From: Mucilaginibacter tundrae
Lineage (GTDB): Bacteria; Bacteroidota; Bacteroidia; Sphingobacteriales; Sphingobacteriaceae
Assembly: GCF_013408825.1 (NCBI RefSeq)
Contig: NZ_JACCBZ010000007.1
Coordinates: 186,001 to 250,000, forward strand
Reading direction: 5' to 3'
DNA: 64,000 nucleotides
The position numbers and the translations under genes are program-made. This document shows, piece by piece, positions 17,357-26,777 of this stretch; within the stretch, counting starts at the first letter, position 1, and every line of letters starts with the position of its first letter. The notes beneath the pieces were generated by a model. That model did not search any database. It was not told where the DNA came from and saw only the letters and a program-made list of their open reading frames with translations.

Positions 17357-18519
17357 TAGTTCTTTTCCAATTTGAATGAAACTAAACTGTGTAGATCTTC
17401 ATCATTAATATCCAGCTTGTTATCAGCAAGTGTTAAAAAGTTATGATAGGCGGTATTTAATTCATTTTTATCCAGATGGATGCCAAGGCGCTCTAAATGA
17501 TATTTTAAAGCATGCCTGCCGCTGCGGGCAGTAAGCACAATACTTGCGCTTGGAAAACCCACATCTTCCGGGCGGATGATCTCGTAATTTTCACGGTTCT
17601 TCAAAAAGCCATCCTGATGGATACCTGAACTATGCGCGAATGCATTAGCACCCACAATGGCTTTATTTGGCTGAACGATCATCCGCATTTGCGTACTCAC
17701 CATATGGCTTAATTCGTAAAAGTTTTTTGGATTGATGTTAGTGTATAAGCCGATATCATGCGTTTTTAAGATCATCACTACTTCCTCTATAGAAGTGTTA
17801 CCTGCGCGCTCACCAATACCGTTGATAGTACCTTCAATTTGGCGTGCGCCATTTTGTAAGCCAGCGATAGAGTTAGCAGTAGCCAATCCCAAATCGTTAT
17901 GGCAATGAACAGATATGATAGCTTTATCAATATTTTTAACATTCTCTTTTAAAAATTTAATCTTGGCACCATATTGATCAGGCAAACAATAGCCGTTAGT
18001 ATCAGGAATATTTACCACCGTTGCACCGGCAGCAATAACCGCCTCAACCATTTGTGCCAAGTAAACCACGTCGGCACGACCGGCATCTTCAGCATAAAAT
18101 TCAATATCCTCAACAGATTTCTTGGCATATTTAACTGCTTCAACGGCACGCTCCAAAATTTCTTCGCGGGTACTGTTAAATTTATGTTTGATGTGCATAT
18201 CCGACGACCCGATACCAGTATGGATACGCGGATGTTTAGCGTATTTTAACGACTCCACAGCAGCATCAATATCTCCTTTATTCGCACGGGTTAAAGCGCA
18301 AACAGTTGGTGCTTTAACCGCTTTAGATATCTCAACTACACTTTGGAAATCCCCCGGACTTGAGATCGGAAAACCGGCTTCAATAATATCTACACCCAGT
18401 AGCTCCAATTCGCGGGCTATTTCAACTTTTTCAGGGGTTGTTAGTTGGCAACCCGGCACTTGCTCTCCATCACGAAGGGTAGTATCAAAAACATAAACGC
18501 GGTTGGGATCGTGTAACAT
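17356..18519 (-). CDS. leuA: 2-Isopropylmalate synthase (short form)
   Basis: Condenses acetyl-CoA with 2-oxoisovalerate, the first step of leucine synthesis. The TIM-barrel signature [15 protein letters not shown] opens the protein. The metal-binding HCHNDLGLA and the [12 protein letters not shown] motif are intact. At 387 residues it lacks the roughly 110-residue C-terminal domain through which leucine inhibits typical LeuA proteins of about 510 residues. Homocitrate synthase and citramalate synthase are relatives of similar length. Its place beside leuB, leuC and leuD argues for isopropylmalate synthase. Confidence 0.88.
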   Translation of the reverse strand: MLHDPNRVYVFDTTLRDGEQVPGCQLTTPEKVEIARELELLGVDIIEAGFPISSPGDFQSVVEISKAVKAPTVCALTRANKGDIDAAVESLKYAKHPRIHTGIGSSDMHIKHKFNSTREEILERAVEAVKYAKKSVEDIEFYAEDAGRADVVYLAQMVEAVIAAGATVVNIPDTNGYCLPDQYGAKIKFLKENVKNIDKAIISVHCHNDLGLATANSIAGLQNGARQIEGTINGIGERAGNTSIEEVVMILKTHDIGLYTNINPKNFYELSHMVSTQMRMIVQPNKAIVGANAFAHSSGIHQDGFLKNRENYEIIRPEDVGFPSASIVLTARSGRHALKYHLERLGIHLDKNELNTAYHNFLTLADNKLDINDEDLHSLVSFKLEKN

Positions 18520-18524
18520 ATTCT

Positions 18525-18661
18525 TTAGATTTGAGATGTTAGATATGAGATATGAGATTTTACCTCATTCCCTTATCTTACACCGGTTAATTCTTTAATC
18601 TTTATTATTATGATATTTAGCTGTGATTTGTCTCAAATCTCATATCTAAATCTCATCTCTC
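18525..18661. repeat. Heptad-repeat hairpin between methyltransferase gene and leuA
   Basis: The plus-strand arm at 18525-18559 is five in-phase 7-base units of consensus TKAGATW. The other arm (about 18629-18661) carries, inverted, about four units of the same consensus. The right arm supplies the last codons and stop (18653) of the methyltransferase gene. The region between the arms (about 70 bases) shows nothing else. Confidence 0.85.
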
Positions 18662-19414
18662 TTTTATCGCTATAAATCTTAATCTCTTATAATCAGCGTG
18701 CCAGTTACCGTCTTCATCGCTGTAATCTGCAGCCAGCAAGTCTGTAATTTCTTCTAATATTTGGTCGGTTTCTTCGGGTTTAATTCCTTTGAAAAACGTT
18801 GGGCCAAACATTTTCAACCATTTGGCAACGCCCTCGCGTTCACCCTGTAATAGCGTTTGCCTATCGAAATGTGCCGCGAAAGTAACTCTGAAACCTTGAG
18901 CCTCCAGTTTAGTGGTATATTCACCTAACGATGGAAAATACCAAAGCTTATCTTCTGACATGGCATCATAACCATATTTTTTTAATATCTGCTGTGTTGC
19001 CGCAATCATTTTTTGTACATTTCCTTTACCACCCATCTCGGCAACAAATCGGCCGCCAGGTTTAAGGCTCCGGTACACACACTTTATAGCCGCGTCAGGA
19101 TTTAATATCCAGTGTAGCGTTGCATTGGAAAAAACCGCATCGAACGGTTTCTCAAAGCTGAAATCAGCTCCATCGGCTACTTCAAAATCAACATCAGGAT
19201 AAGTTTCCTTTGCTAATTTAATCATTTCCGGTGAGGAATCAATTCCTGTAACTATGCCGCCACGTTCCTGTATGCGCTGCGTTAAGTGGCCTGTTCCGCA
19301 CCCCAGATCCAGCACACGTTCCTTGCGTTTTACATCCAATAATTCAAGCACATTCTCGCCGTATTCAAATACGAAGGAATGTTTATTGTCATACAGTTCA
19401 GCGTTCCATTGCAT
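18653..19414 (-). CDS. Class I SAM-dependent methyltransferase (Tam/BioC-like)
   Basis: A 253-residue soluble methyltransferase. Motif I is VLDLGCGTGHLTQRI (about residues 34-48), the acidic post-I residue is in VTGIDSSPEMI, and FDAVFSNATLHWI and LKPGGRFVAEM follow. The sequence is most like trans-aconitate 2-methyltransferase and related small-acid methyltransferases. It sits between leuB and leuA in the branched-chain operon. A Tam-like enzyme could methylate isopropylmalate-like or aconitate-like dead-end metabolites, which is inference from context. The last two codons and stop lie within a heptad-repeat arm. Confidence 0.82.
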   Translation of the reverse strand: MQWNAELYDNKHSFVFEYGENVLELLDVKRKERVLDLGCGTGHLTQRIQERGGIVTGIDSSPEMIKLAKETYPDVDFEVADGADFSFEKPFDAVFSNATLHWILNPDAAIKCVYRSLKPGGRFVAEMGGKGNVQKMIAATQQILKKYGYDAMSEDKLWYFPSLGEYTTKLEAQGFRVTFAAHFDRQTLLQGEREGVAKWLKMFGPTFFKGIKPEETDQILEEITDLLAADYSDEDGNWHADYKRLRFIAIKER

Positions 19415-19442
19415 AGCTCTCTCAATTAAATTTAAATGATAC

Positions 19443-20525
19443 TTAAGCCGACAAATACTCCAACACTTTTTGCCCCATGGCTTTGGTGCCTAGTATTTTA
19501 TCTTTCGCGGTTTTACTATCCGCTATATCACCTGTACGGAAACCATTTTTTAAAGTTTTATCAATTGCCGATGTTATTTTTTTAGCTTCTTCTTTTAATC
19601 CAAAGCTAATTTCCAACATCAAAGCTACCGATAGGATGGATGCTAACGGATTAGCTTTATCCTGCCCGGCGATATCATGTGCTGACCCATGTATTGGTTC
19701 AAAAAAACCCGTTCCATCACCAATCGATGCTGATGCCAGCATACCCATTGAGCCTGTAATTTGCGATGCCTCGTCAGTTAAAATGTCACCAAAAAGATTC
19801 GCGGTTAATACTACGTCAAACTTCTTAGGGTTTTTAACCAGTTGCATGGCGGCATTATCAATAAACATGTGTTCGGTTTCCACATCAGGATATTGCTTAG
19901 CTACCTCCTGTACTACTTCGCGCCATAAACGTGAAGTTTCCAAAACGTTTGCCTTATCAACCGAGCATAATTTTTTATTACGCAAGCGCGCAGCTTCGTA
20001 TGCTTTTATGGCAATACGCTCCACTTCATAACGGGAGTAGATCATTAGATCAGATGCTGTATTTCTGTCTTCGCTGCGTTTCTTCTCGCCGAAATATACA
20101 TCGCCAGTCAACTCACGGAAGAATAGGATATCTGTTCCTTTTATAATTTCCGGTTTCAGACTAGATGCATCCAGTAACTCATCAAATAATAGGATAGGGC
20201 GCAGGTTTGCATATAAACCAAGTTCCTTACGTATTTTTAATAAACCTTGTTCCGGCCTAACCTTAGCCGAAGGATCGTTATCATATTTGGCATGACCAAC
20301 GGCGCCAAAAAGTATGGCATCGCTCGCTTTTGCTTTAGCTAAAGTTTCATCAGGTAAAGGGTTGCCGGTTGCCTCAATAGCAGCGTGACCCATCAAAGCT
20401 TCGTCAAAAATAAACTCATGACCGAAGTCTTTACCAATTTGTTCCAATACGGCTTTACCCCAGGTTGTAACCTCGGGGCCAATGCCATCACCAGGTATTA
20501 CTAATATGTGTTTTTTTAGTCCCAT
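19443..20525 (-). CDS. leuB: 3-Isopropylmalate dehydrogenase
   Basis: NAD-dependent oxidative decarboxylation of 3-isopropylmalate to 2-oxoisocaproate. The N terminus HILVIPGDGIGPEVT and the substrate/metal region GSMGMLASASIGDG with FEPIHGSAHDIAGQ are canonical. An in-frame ATG at 20546 would overlap leuD by 17 bases; the ATG at 20525 gives a 360-residue protein with the standard family start and is preferred. It lies four bases after leuD. Confidence 0.94.
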   Translation of the reverse strand: MGLKKHILVIPGDGIGPEVTTWGKAVLEQIGKDFGHEFIFDEALMGHAAIEATGNPLPDETLAKAKASDAILFGAVGHAKYDNDPSAKVRPEQGLLKIRKELGLYANLRPILLFDELLDASSLKPEIIKGTDILFFRELTGDVYFGEKKRSEDRNTASDLMIYSRYEVERIAIKAYEAARLRNKKLCSVDKANVLETSRLWREVVQEVAKQYPDVETEHMFIDNAAMQLVKNPKKFDVVLTANLFGDILTDEASQITGSMGMLASASIGDGTGFFEPIHGSAHDIAGQDKANPLASILSVALMLEISFGLKEEAKKITSAIDKTLKNGFRTGDIADSKTAKDKILGTKAMGQKVLEYLSA

Positions 20526-20529
20526 TATA

Positions 20530-21120
20530 TTATTTAGCGTCTTCAAATTCCTGAATCAGCTCTTTTTTACTTAATATATAATCAATATCATCATAACCAT
20601 TTGTCATGCAGGCTTTTTTATAAGGATTAACCTCAAAACTTTCCTGCTCGCCGGTAGCCACTATTTTGATGAACTGATCAACCAAATCAATTTCAATTAC
20701 CGCATGCTCATCAGCAAACACCGCATCGAATATCTTCTTTAAAAAATCATCGCTTACCTGTACCGGCAGTAAACCGTTATTTAGCGCGTTGCCTTTAAAA
20801 ATATCGGCAAAAAAGCTGCTTACTACGGCATCAAAACCATAATCGGCAATAGCCCAGGCAGCATGTTCGCGACTACTTCCGCAACCAAAGTTTTTGCCTG
20901 CAACCAGTATTTTACCGTTGTAGTTAGGATTATTCAGGATGAAGTCCGTTTTAGGATTATCATTCTCATCGAAACGCCAATCGCGGAATAAGTTATTGCC
21001 AAATCCCTCGCGGGTAGTGGCCTTTAAAAAACGCGCAGGGATGATCTGGTCCGTATCGATGTTCTCGATAGGCAAAGGCACCACGCTGGTTTGTATGTGT
21101 TTGAATATTTTAGTTGCCAT
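20530..21120 (-). CDS. leuD: 3-Isopropylmalate dehydratase small subunit
   Basis: The 196-residue swivelling subunit of isopropylmalate isomerase, partner of LeuC. The opening [21 protein letters not shown] and the [13 protein letters not shown] loop are diagnostic. The usual gene order leuC-leuD is interrupted by a small monooxygenase-fold gene that ends five bases upstream. The next gene, leuB, follows after four bases. Confidence 0.95.
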   Translation of the reverse strand: MATKIFKHIQTSVVPLPIENIDTDQIIPARFLKATTREGFGNNLFRDWRFDENDNPKTDFILNNPNYNGKILVAGKNFGCGSSREHAAWAIADYGFDAVVSSFFADIFKGNALNNGLLPVQVSDDFLKKIFDAVFADEHAVIEIDLVDQFIKIVATGEQESFEVNPYKKACMTNGYDDIDYILSKKELIQEFEDAK

Positions 21121-21125
21121 GGCAA

Positions 21126-21413
21126 TTAACTGTTTTCGTAATGTTGAACAATTGGAAAAGGATCATAAAAATGATGTAACAGGCTTTTCCATTCCTGGTA
21201 TTCGGCTGATTCCCTGAACCCAACCGTATGATCGGTTAGTGTTTCCCACTCAACCAACAAAATGAACTGATTTTTAACCTCAATACATCTTTTAAACTGA
21301 TGCGAGATGTAGCCTTTCATTTTTGATATGATATGTTGTGCTTGTGAAAATGCTTTAAAAAAATCATCTTCCAAACCGGGTATCACATTTAATATGGCTA
21401 CTTCGAGTATCAT
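21126..21413 (-). CDS. Antibiotic-biosynthesis-monooxygenase (ABM) fold protein
   Basis: A 95-residue ferredoxin-like ABM domain protein. The pattern of [43 protein letters not shown] and [18 protein letters not shown] matches the family. Such proteins include small monooxygenases, heme-degrading enzymes (IsdG-like) and many of unknown function. It lies between leuC and leuD in the operon, five bases before leuD. A role in the leucine pathway is not known; it may be a metabolite-repair or stress protein carried along. Confidence 0.8.
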   Translation of the reverse strand: MILEVAILNVIPGLEDDFFKAFSQAQHIISKMKGYISHQFKRCIEVKNQFILLVEWETLTDHTVGFRESAEYQEWKSLLHHFYDPFPIVQHYENS

Positions 21414-21433
21414 TGTATTATTTATTTTTCTTT

Positions 21434-21502
21434 ATGTCATTGCGAGGAACGAAGCAATCGCGAAAATGCTCCGTGCGATTGCTTCGTTCCTCGCAATGAC
21501 AT
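21434..21502. repeat. REP-like perfect palindrome between leuC and ABM gene
   Basis: The arms at 21434-21461 and 21475-21502 are perfect 28-bp inverses around a 13-base loop. The arm contains GTCATTGCGAGGAACGAAGC. It occupies the gap between leuC and the downstream ABM gene, within the operon. Confidence 0.95.
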
Positions 21503-21509
21503 TAGTTCA

Positions 21510-22931
21510 CTATGCCTCGATAAATTCTTCCTCTTTTAGGAATTCACGGATATCCGTCACTCTACCCGTAATCGCGCTCGCAGCAGCCGTCAACGGGCTT
21601 GCTAAAAACGTACGTGAGTTAGGGCCTTGCCTGCCTTCAAAGTTTCTGTTAGAAGTAGAGATACAATATTTACCTGCCGGGATCTTATCCTCATTCATAC
21701 CCAAACAAGCGCTGCATCCCGGTTCTCTTAACGGGAAACCTGCTGATTCAAACACCTTATCCAATCCTTCGCGGATAGCTTGTTCCTGCACTTGTTTTGA
21801 CCCGGGTACTACCCAAACCGTAACATTTTCAGCCTTATGTTTGCCTTTAACAAATTCGGCAACTTGTCTTAGATCTTCGATACGTGAATTGGTACAGCTA
21901 CCGATGAATACATAATCAATGGGTCGGCCCAATAAATGCTCGTCATCATGCAGCCCCATGTAATCCAGGGCCTTTTTGTATGATCCCTGCTCTTTTGCTT
22001 CAAACGAAGTGGTTTCAGGAACTGTTTGACTAATACCGATACCCATACCCGGATTTGTTCCGTAGGTGATCATCGGCTCAATATCTTCAGCCTTAAATTT
22101 TAAAACCGAATCGAATTGCGCGTCATCATCAGAGTAAAGCGTTTGCCAGTAAGCTACTGCTTTTTCCCACTCTTCGCCTTTAGGAGTAAATTCACGGCCT
22201 TTAACATAGTTAATGGTTGTTTCATCCGGCGCGATCAATCCGCAACGCGCACCCATTTCGATACTCATATTACAGATGGTCATACGGCCTTCCATGCTTA
22301 ATGAGCGGATGGTGTCGCCTGCGTATTCAACAGCGTAACCTGTACCGCCTGCGGCAGTGGTTTGCGAAATGATATACAGGATAATATCTTTAGCGCCAAC
22401 GCCTTTTTGCAATTTGCCGTTGACTTCAATTTTCATTCTTTTTGGGCGTTGCTGTAACAAGCATTGTGTTGCCATTACCTGCTCCACCTGCGATGTGCCT
22501 ATACCAAATGCGATAGCACCGAAAGCGCCATGGGTTGAGGTGTGGCTATCGCCACAAACATAAGTGCCGCCGGGGCGGGTAATACCCAGCTCAGGGCCTA
22601 TTACGTGGACGATACCCTGGAAAGGGTGGCCCAGGCCATATAATTCAATACCAAATTCTGCACAATTTTTGGTGAGCATGTCAACCTGGTAACGGGAAAG
22701 TTCTTCTTTAATGGGTAAATGCTGATCCCATGTAGGGACGTTGTGGTCGGCTGTTGCAACCGTTTGTTTCGGCCTGAAGACCGGTAAGCCACGTTCGCGT
22801 AAGCCATCAAATGCCTGCGGACTGGTTACTTCGTGAATAAAATGTGTATCGATGTAAAGTATATCCGGAAACCCTTCGTTGCTACTGACGACGTGCGCAT
22901 CCCAGATCTTATCAAATAATGTCTTTCCCAT
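21510..22931 (-). CDS. leuC: 3-Isopropylmalate dehydratase large subunit
   Basis: Aconitase-family [4Fe-4S] enzyme that isomerises 2- to 3-isopropylmalate together with LeuD. The family N terminus [14 protein letters not shown] starts at the ATG at 22931, giving 473 residues. A longer reading from 22955 would translate part of a tandem-repeat arm and is rejected. The cluster cysteines are in GSCTNSR and in GCSACLGMN, and the [13 protein letters not shown] loop is intact. It lies between ilvC and the ABM gene, with a heptad hairpin upstream and a REP-like palindrome downstream. Confidence 0.95.
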   Translation of the reverse strand: MGKTLFDKIWDAHVVSSNEGFPDILYIDTHFIHEVTSPQAFDGLRERGLPVFRPKQTVATADHNVPTWDQHLPIKEELSRYQVDMLTKNCAEFGIELYGLGHPFQGIVHVIGPELGITRPGGTYVCGDSHTSTHGAFGAIAFGIGTSQVEQVMATQCLLQQRPKRMKIEVNGKLQKGVGAKDIILYIISQTTAAGGTGYAVEYAGDTIRSLSMEGRMTICNMSIEMGARCGLIAPDETTINYVKGREFTPKGEEWEKAVAYWQTLYSDDDAQFDSVLKFKAEDIEPMITYGTNPGMGIGISQTVPETTSFEAKEQGSYKKALDYMGLHDDEHLLGRPIDYVFIGSCTNSRIEDLRQVAEFVKGKHKAENVTVWVVPGSKQVQEQAIREGLDKVFESAGFPLREPGCSACLGMNEDKIPAGKYCISTSNRNFEGRQGPNSRTFLASPLTAAASAITGRVTDIREFLKEEEFIEA

Positions 22932-22934
22932 GGT

Positions 22935-23115
22935 AGTATCAAGTATTAGTATCAAGTATCAAGTAAAACTCAATACCTGTACTGGTATAATTTTGGTTTT
23001 ATTAACTGGTATTAATTGATGTAAAAATACTAATAAATTAATACGAGTTATATATCAAGTTTTAGTATCAGGCTCAATTAAAAGTCTTGATACCTGATAC
23101 TAATTACTTGATACT
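22935..23115. repeat. Heptad-repeat arms between ilvC and leuC
   Basis: The plus-strand arm at 22935-22964 carries units of consensus AGTATCA, with one unit shortened to six bases. The opposite arm at 23086-23115 carries four inverted units of the same consensus, and a stray unit lies near 23051-23071. The middle of about 85 bases is AT-rich and otherwise featureless. The array abuts the leuC start and the ilvC stop. Confidence 0.85.
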
Positions 23116-23118
23116 AAA

Positions 23119-24177
23119 CTACGCTTCTACAACCTGGTTTTCAGGGCGAAGACTGCGTACAGTCTTACCTGATTGCCAGATTTCGCTTTCACGTAGTTCT
23201 TTTAATTCCGCGTCTAATTTTTCGCGGTAATCAGGCTGGCTGTTTAAGTCGATTGAGCGTTGAGACTCTTTACCTGTTGCTACGCTTTCGTATAATTCTT
23301 CAAATACTGGTTTTGTAGCATCACGGAATTTTTTCCACCAATCCAAAGCACCACGTTGTGCTGTAGTTGAGCAATTCGCGTACATCCAATCCATACCGTT
23401 TTCAGCAACTAATGGCATTAATGATTGAGTTAACTCTTCAACAGTTTCGTTGAAAGCTTCAGATGGAGAGTGGCCATTTGCACGCAATACATCGTACTGA
23501 GCCGCGAAGATCCCTTGGATACAACCCATTAAAGTACCACGTTCGCCGGTTAAATCGCTGTATACTTCTTTTTTGAAGTTAGTTTCGAATAAATAACCGC
23601 TACCTACAGCGATACCTAAAGCGATAACACGCTCAAATGCTTTACCTGTAGCATCCTGGAAGATAGCGTAGCTTGAGTTTAAGCCACGGCCTTGCAGGAA
23701 CATACGGCGCAATGAAGTACCTGAACCTTTAGGAGCAACTAAAAATACGTCAACGTCCGCAGGAGGAACGATGCCAGTCTGCTCGTTAAAAGTGATACCG
23801 AAACCATGCGAGAAATATAATGCTTTGCCCGGAGTTAAGTGTTTTTTAACAGTTGGCCATAAGGCGATTTGAGCAGCATCGCTCAATAAATAGCAAATAA
23901 CAGTTCCTTTTTCAAGGGCTTCTTCAATTTCAAAAAGGGTTTCTCCCGGTACGAAGCCGTCATTTACAGCTTTATCCCAGGTTTTTGTGCCTTTACGCTG
24001 ACCAACAATTACGTTGATACCATTGTCTTTTTGATTTAACGCCTGGCCCGGACCTTGAACGCCATAGCCAATTACTGCTACAACTTCATCTTTTAATACT
24101 TCCTGAGCTTTTGATAAAGGGAACTCCTCGCGGGTTACTACGTTTTCTTCAGTTCCGCCGAAATTTAATTTTGCCAT
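23119..24177 (-). CDS. ilvC: Ketol-acid reductoisomerase (NADP+)
   Basis: Isomerises and reduces acetolactate and acetohydroxybutyrate to the dihydroxy acids of valine and isoleucine synthesis. Length 352 residues, close to the short (class I) form. The nucleotide-binding loop is VIGYGVQGPGQALNQ, followed by GQRKGTKTW, whose basic residues fit NADPH. The acidic magnesium site is expected around YSDLTGERGTLMG and the later FNETVEEL. The start is the ATG at 24177. A repeat-rich gap of about 180 bases separates it from ilvN upstream. Confidence 0.94.
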   Translation of the reverse strand: MAKLNFGGTEENVVTREEFPLSKAQEVLKDEVVAVIGYGVQGPGQALNQKDNGINVIVGQRKGTKTWDKAVNDGFVPGETLFEIEEALEKGTVICYLLSDAAQIALWPTVKKHLTPGKALYFSHGFGITFNEQTGIVPPADVDVFLVAPKGSGTSLRRMFLQGRGLNSSYAIFQDATGKAFERVIALGIAVGSGYLFETNFKKEVYSDLTGERGTLMGCIQGIFAAQYDVLRANGHSPSEAFNETVEELTQSLMPLVAENGMDWMYANCSTTAQRGALDWWKKFRDATKPVFEELYESVATGKESQRSIDLNSQPDYREKLDAELKELRESEIWQSGKTVRSLRPENQVVEA

Positions 24178-24190
24178 TGTTTTGATTTTT

Positions 24191-24228
24191 AATTTGATTT
24201 CACCGATGTTAATTTGATTTCACCGATG
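24191..24228. repeat. 20-base tandem repeat in the ilvC leader
   Basis: AATTTGATTTCACCGATG occurs at 24191-24208 and again at 24211-24228, a period of 20. A related CACCGATT/CATCGATG text lies just upstream of ilvB (about 26730-26761). Confidence 0.75.
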
Positions 24229-24295
24229 ACGTTTATTTTAGATCTTTTTTTATTTTATTCTGTTAATTCTTAAATTATCTGAACCGGATTTTTTT

Positions 24296-24349
24296 GAATT
24301 TATGGAATGATTCGAATTCTGAAAATTCGCTAAATTCTATGAATTCGGG
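24296..24349. repeat. Nonamer tandem array between ilvN and ilvC
   Basis: Six consecutive 9-base units of consensus RAATTCNNN run from 24296 to 24349, ending six bases past the ilvN stop. A looser stretch of similar text lies at about 24257-24288. It resembles the heptad arrays elsewhere, but the period is nine. Confidence 0.65.
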
Positions 24350-24355
24350 TTCTGA

Positions 24356-24961
24356 CTACATGGTAAACACTTTTTGCCCCTGGTTCAAATATTCATTCTC
24401 AATCACGTCTTCGCCCGGTTCTAAACGCTCAAACTCTCTTAATTTAGAGTTGAAGCCATCGCTATCTTTAATAATGGCCACCCTTGCACTGCGCACAAAT
24501 TCGATTAGGCCGTAAGGCTGCAAAATATTGATCAATGCATCAGTTTCTTCGCGGTGACCTGTGGTTTCAAACACAGTATAATCCTTACGCAAAACTACCA
24601 CGCGTGCGCCATTTTCGCGCAGCAAACGCTCAACGCTAACCTGCTCGGCAATTACATCGGTAGATACCTTGTAAAGCGCCATCTCCTGCCAAATTACATC
24701 GGCATTGGTGTGGTAATATACTTTTAATACTTCCACCTGTTTCTCAATCTGGCGGCAAACCTTGCGTACCACTTCTTCCGATTCTGTGATCACAATATTA
24801 AAGCGGTGAATACTATCGATCTCCGATGGAGAAGTATTCAAGCTATCGATGTTGATCTTGCGGCGGGTAAATATAATCGCTATCCGGTTTAACAAACCAA
24901 TCTGGTTCTCAGTGTAAACCGTGATATTAAATTCCTGTTTATCTGTTGTTTCGTTGCTCAT
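24356..24961 (-). CDS. ilvN: Acetolactate synthase small (regulatory) subunit
   Basis: The 201-residue regulatory subunit of acetohydroxyacid synthase. An N-terminal ACT domain (about residues 10-85: FNITVYTENQIGLLNRIAII) should bind valine and give feedback inhibition. The C-terminal ALS_ss_C-type region (about 95-175) activates the catalytic subunit. The first residues are a polar extension. It follows ilvB after 20 bases. The gap to ilvC holds repeats. Confidence 0.9.
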   Translation of the reverse strand: MSNETTDKQEFNITVYTENQIGLLNRIAIIFTRRKINIDSLNTSPSEIDSIHRFNIVITESEEVVRKVCRQIEKQVEVLKVYYHTNADVIWQEMALYKVSTDVIAEQVSVERLLRENGARVVVLRKDYTVFETTGHREETDALINILQPYGLIEFVRSARVAIIKDSDGFNSKLREFERLEPGEDVIENEYLNQGQKVFTM

Positions 24962-24981
24962 GTTGAATGTCTTTTAGGAGG

Positions 24982-26721
24982 TTATTTTAACCTGATTTCA
25001 CTTACACTGCATCCTTGCGGTACCATCGGGAATACGTTATTCTCTTTGGTCACCATTACTTCAAGCAAGTAGGAGCCGTTGTGGTTCATCATTGTTTTTA
25101 AAGCATCAACCAATTGCCCGCGCTCATTGATGCATTGCCCCTCGATGCCGTAGCCTTTAGCCACCATCACAAAATCAGGACTTTGAATATCAACGAATGA
25201 GTAACGGCGCTCGTTAAATAACTCCTGCCATTGACGTACCATTCCTAAAAAACGATTATTCAATATGATAATTTTAACATTGATTCCTGTTTGCATTACG
25301 GTTCCTAACTCCTGTAAAGTCATTTGGAAACCACCATCACCAATAACCGCGATCACATCACGATCCTTAGCGCCGAATTTGGCACCTATCGCTGCAGGCA
25401 AGGCAAAGCCCATAGTGCCTAAACCACCGCTGGTAACATTACTGCGTGTTTTATTGAATTGCGCATAACGGCAAGCCACCATTTGGTGCTGGCCAACATC
25501 ACTTACAATAACCGCGTTACCGTTGGTTAATTCATTTAATTGTTTGATCACTTCGCCCATGGTCATCTCTTCAGATGTTGGGTTAAGCTCATCATGTATC
25601 ACAGCGTCAACTTCTTTTTGAGTGTACTCGTTAAAAAGCTTTAGCCATTCGGTATGTTCTTTTTTATCAACCAAGGCAGTAAGCAAAGGCAACGTCTCCT
25701 TACAATCGCCCCAAACCGGAACAGTTGTTTTTACATTTTTGTCGATCTCGGCAGGATCAATATCCAAATGGATAACCTTAGCTTGTTTAGCATATTTATC
25801 TAAACGGCCGGTTACACGGTCATCAAAACGCATCCCGATAGCGATCAACACATCGCAATCATTTGTTAACACGTTTGGCCCGTAATTGCCGTGCATGCCC
25901 AGCATGCCTACATTAAGTGGGTGATCTGTTGGAATAGCGCCCACGCCTAAAATAGTCCAGGCAGATGGGATGCCGCTTTTCTCAACAAAAGCTTTAAACT
26001 CCTGCTCGGCACTGCCTAATATTACGCCTTGTCCCCAAAGTATAAAAGGTTTTTTTGCTTGATTGATCAGCGCTGCCGCCTCTTGAATATATTGCTGACG
26101 AACGATAGGTTTCGGTCTGTAGCTGCGGATATGGTTGCATTGTACATAACCTTTATAATCAAACTTCTGGATCTGCGCGTTTTTGGTAATATCGATCAAA
26201 ACCGGACCCGGCCTGCCGCTTTTAGCAATGTAGAATGCTTTGGCAATAACCTCGGGAATTTCAGTTGCATCAGTTACCTGGTAATTCCATTTAGTAACTG
26301 GTGTGGTAATGTTGATCACATCAGTTTCCTGGAAGGCATCGGTACCCAGCAAATGCGCGAATACTTGCCCTGTGATACACACTAACGGCGTGCTATCGAT
26401 CTGCGCATCAGCCAAACCGGTAACCAGGTTGGTAGCGCCGGGTCCGCTGGTTGCAAACACCACACCCACTTTGCCTGATGTACGCGCGTAGCCCTGGCCG
26501 GCATGTATGCCGCCTTGCTCATGGCGGACCAATATGTGATTTAATTTTTCTTTGTAATCATACAAAGCGTCATAAATCGGCATAATAGCGCCACCGGGAT
26601 AACCAAAAATGGTATCCACACCCTCCACGATCAATGCTTCCAATAAAGCTTCCGATCCTGTTAGCTCAACTGCTTTCTCCTGGGCAGCAGGTGCTGTTAG
26701 TGTTTCATTTGCAACTTCCAT
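24982..26721 (-). CDS. ilvB: Acetolactate synthase large (catalytic) subunit
   Basis: A thiamine-diphosphate enzyme of 579 residues that joins pyruvate with pyruvate or 2-oxobutanoate. The catalytic glutamate is in LVRHEQGGIHAGQGYAR, and the ThDP/Mg motif is VIGDGGFQMTLQELGT with the later NNRFLGMVRQWQ. The FAD-binding middle domain is present (about residues 210-350). It lies between ilvD (56 bases upstream) and ilvN. Confidence 0.95.
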   Translation of the reverse strand: MEVANETLTAPAAQEKAVELTGSEALLEALIVEGVDTIFGYPGGAIMPIYDALYDYKEKLNHILVRHEQGGIHAGQGYARTSGKVGVVFATSGPGATNLVTGLADAQIDSTPLVCITGQVFAHLLGTDAFQETDVINITTPVTKWNYQVTDATEIPEVIAKAFYIAKSGRPGPVLIDITKNAQIQKFDYKGYVQCNHIRSYRPKPIVRQQYIQEAAALINQAKKPFILWGQGVILGSAEQEFKAFVEKSGIPSAWTILGVGAIPTDHPLNVGMLGMHGNYGPNVLTNDCDVLIAIGMRFDDRVTGRLDKYAKQAKVIHLDIDPAEIDKNVKTTVPVWGDCKETLPLLTALVDKKEHTEWLKLFNEYTQKEVDAVIHDELNPTSEEMTMGEVIKQLNELTNGNAVIVSDVGQHQMVACRYAQFNKTRSNVTSGGLGTMGFALPAAIGAKFGAKDRDVIAVIGDGGFQMTLQELGTVMQTGINVKIIILNNRFLGMVRQWQELFNERRYSFVDIQSPDFVMVAKGYGIEGQCINERGQLVDALKTMMNHNGSYLLEVMVTKENNVFPMVPQGCSVSEIRLK

Positions 26722-26777
26722 ATTTTATTTATTTCATCGATGATTATTAATAGCACCGATTGTATTTAATGTCTTAA

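Noticed and set aside
19477..20031. Plus-strand open frame inside leuB
   Set aside because: Antisense to a conserved enzyme with no sensible product; a coding shadow.
20526..20546. Upstream ATG for leuB
   Set aside because: It would overlap leuD and add seven residues before the canonical start; the ATG at 20525 is favoured.
21328..21915. Plus-strand open frame crossing the ABM gene start, the palindrome and the leuC end
   Set aside because: It runs through a REP-like palindrome and antisense to two conserved genes, so it is an accident of composition.
22932..22955. N-terminal extension of leuC from an upstream ATG
   Set aside because: The extra codons translate the heptad-repeat arm and do not fit the LeuC family start.
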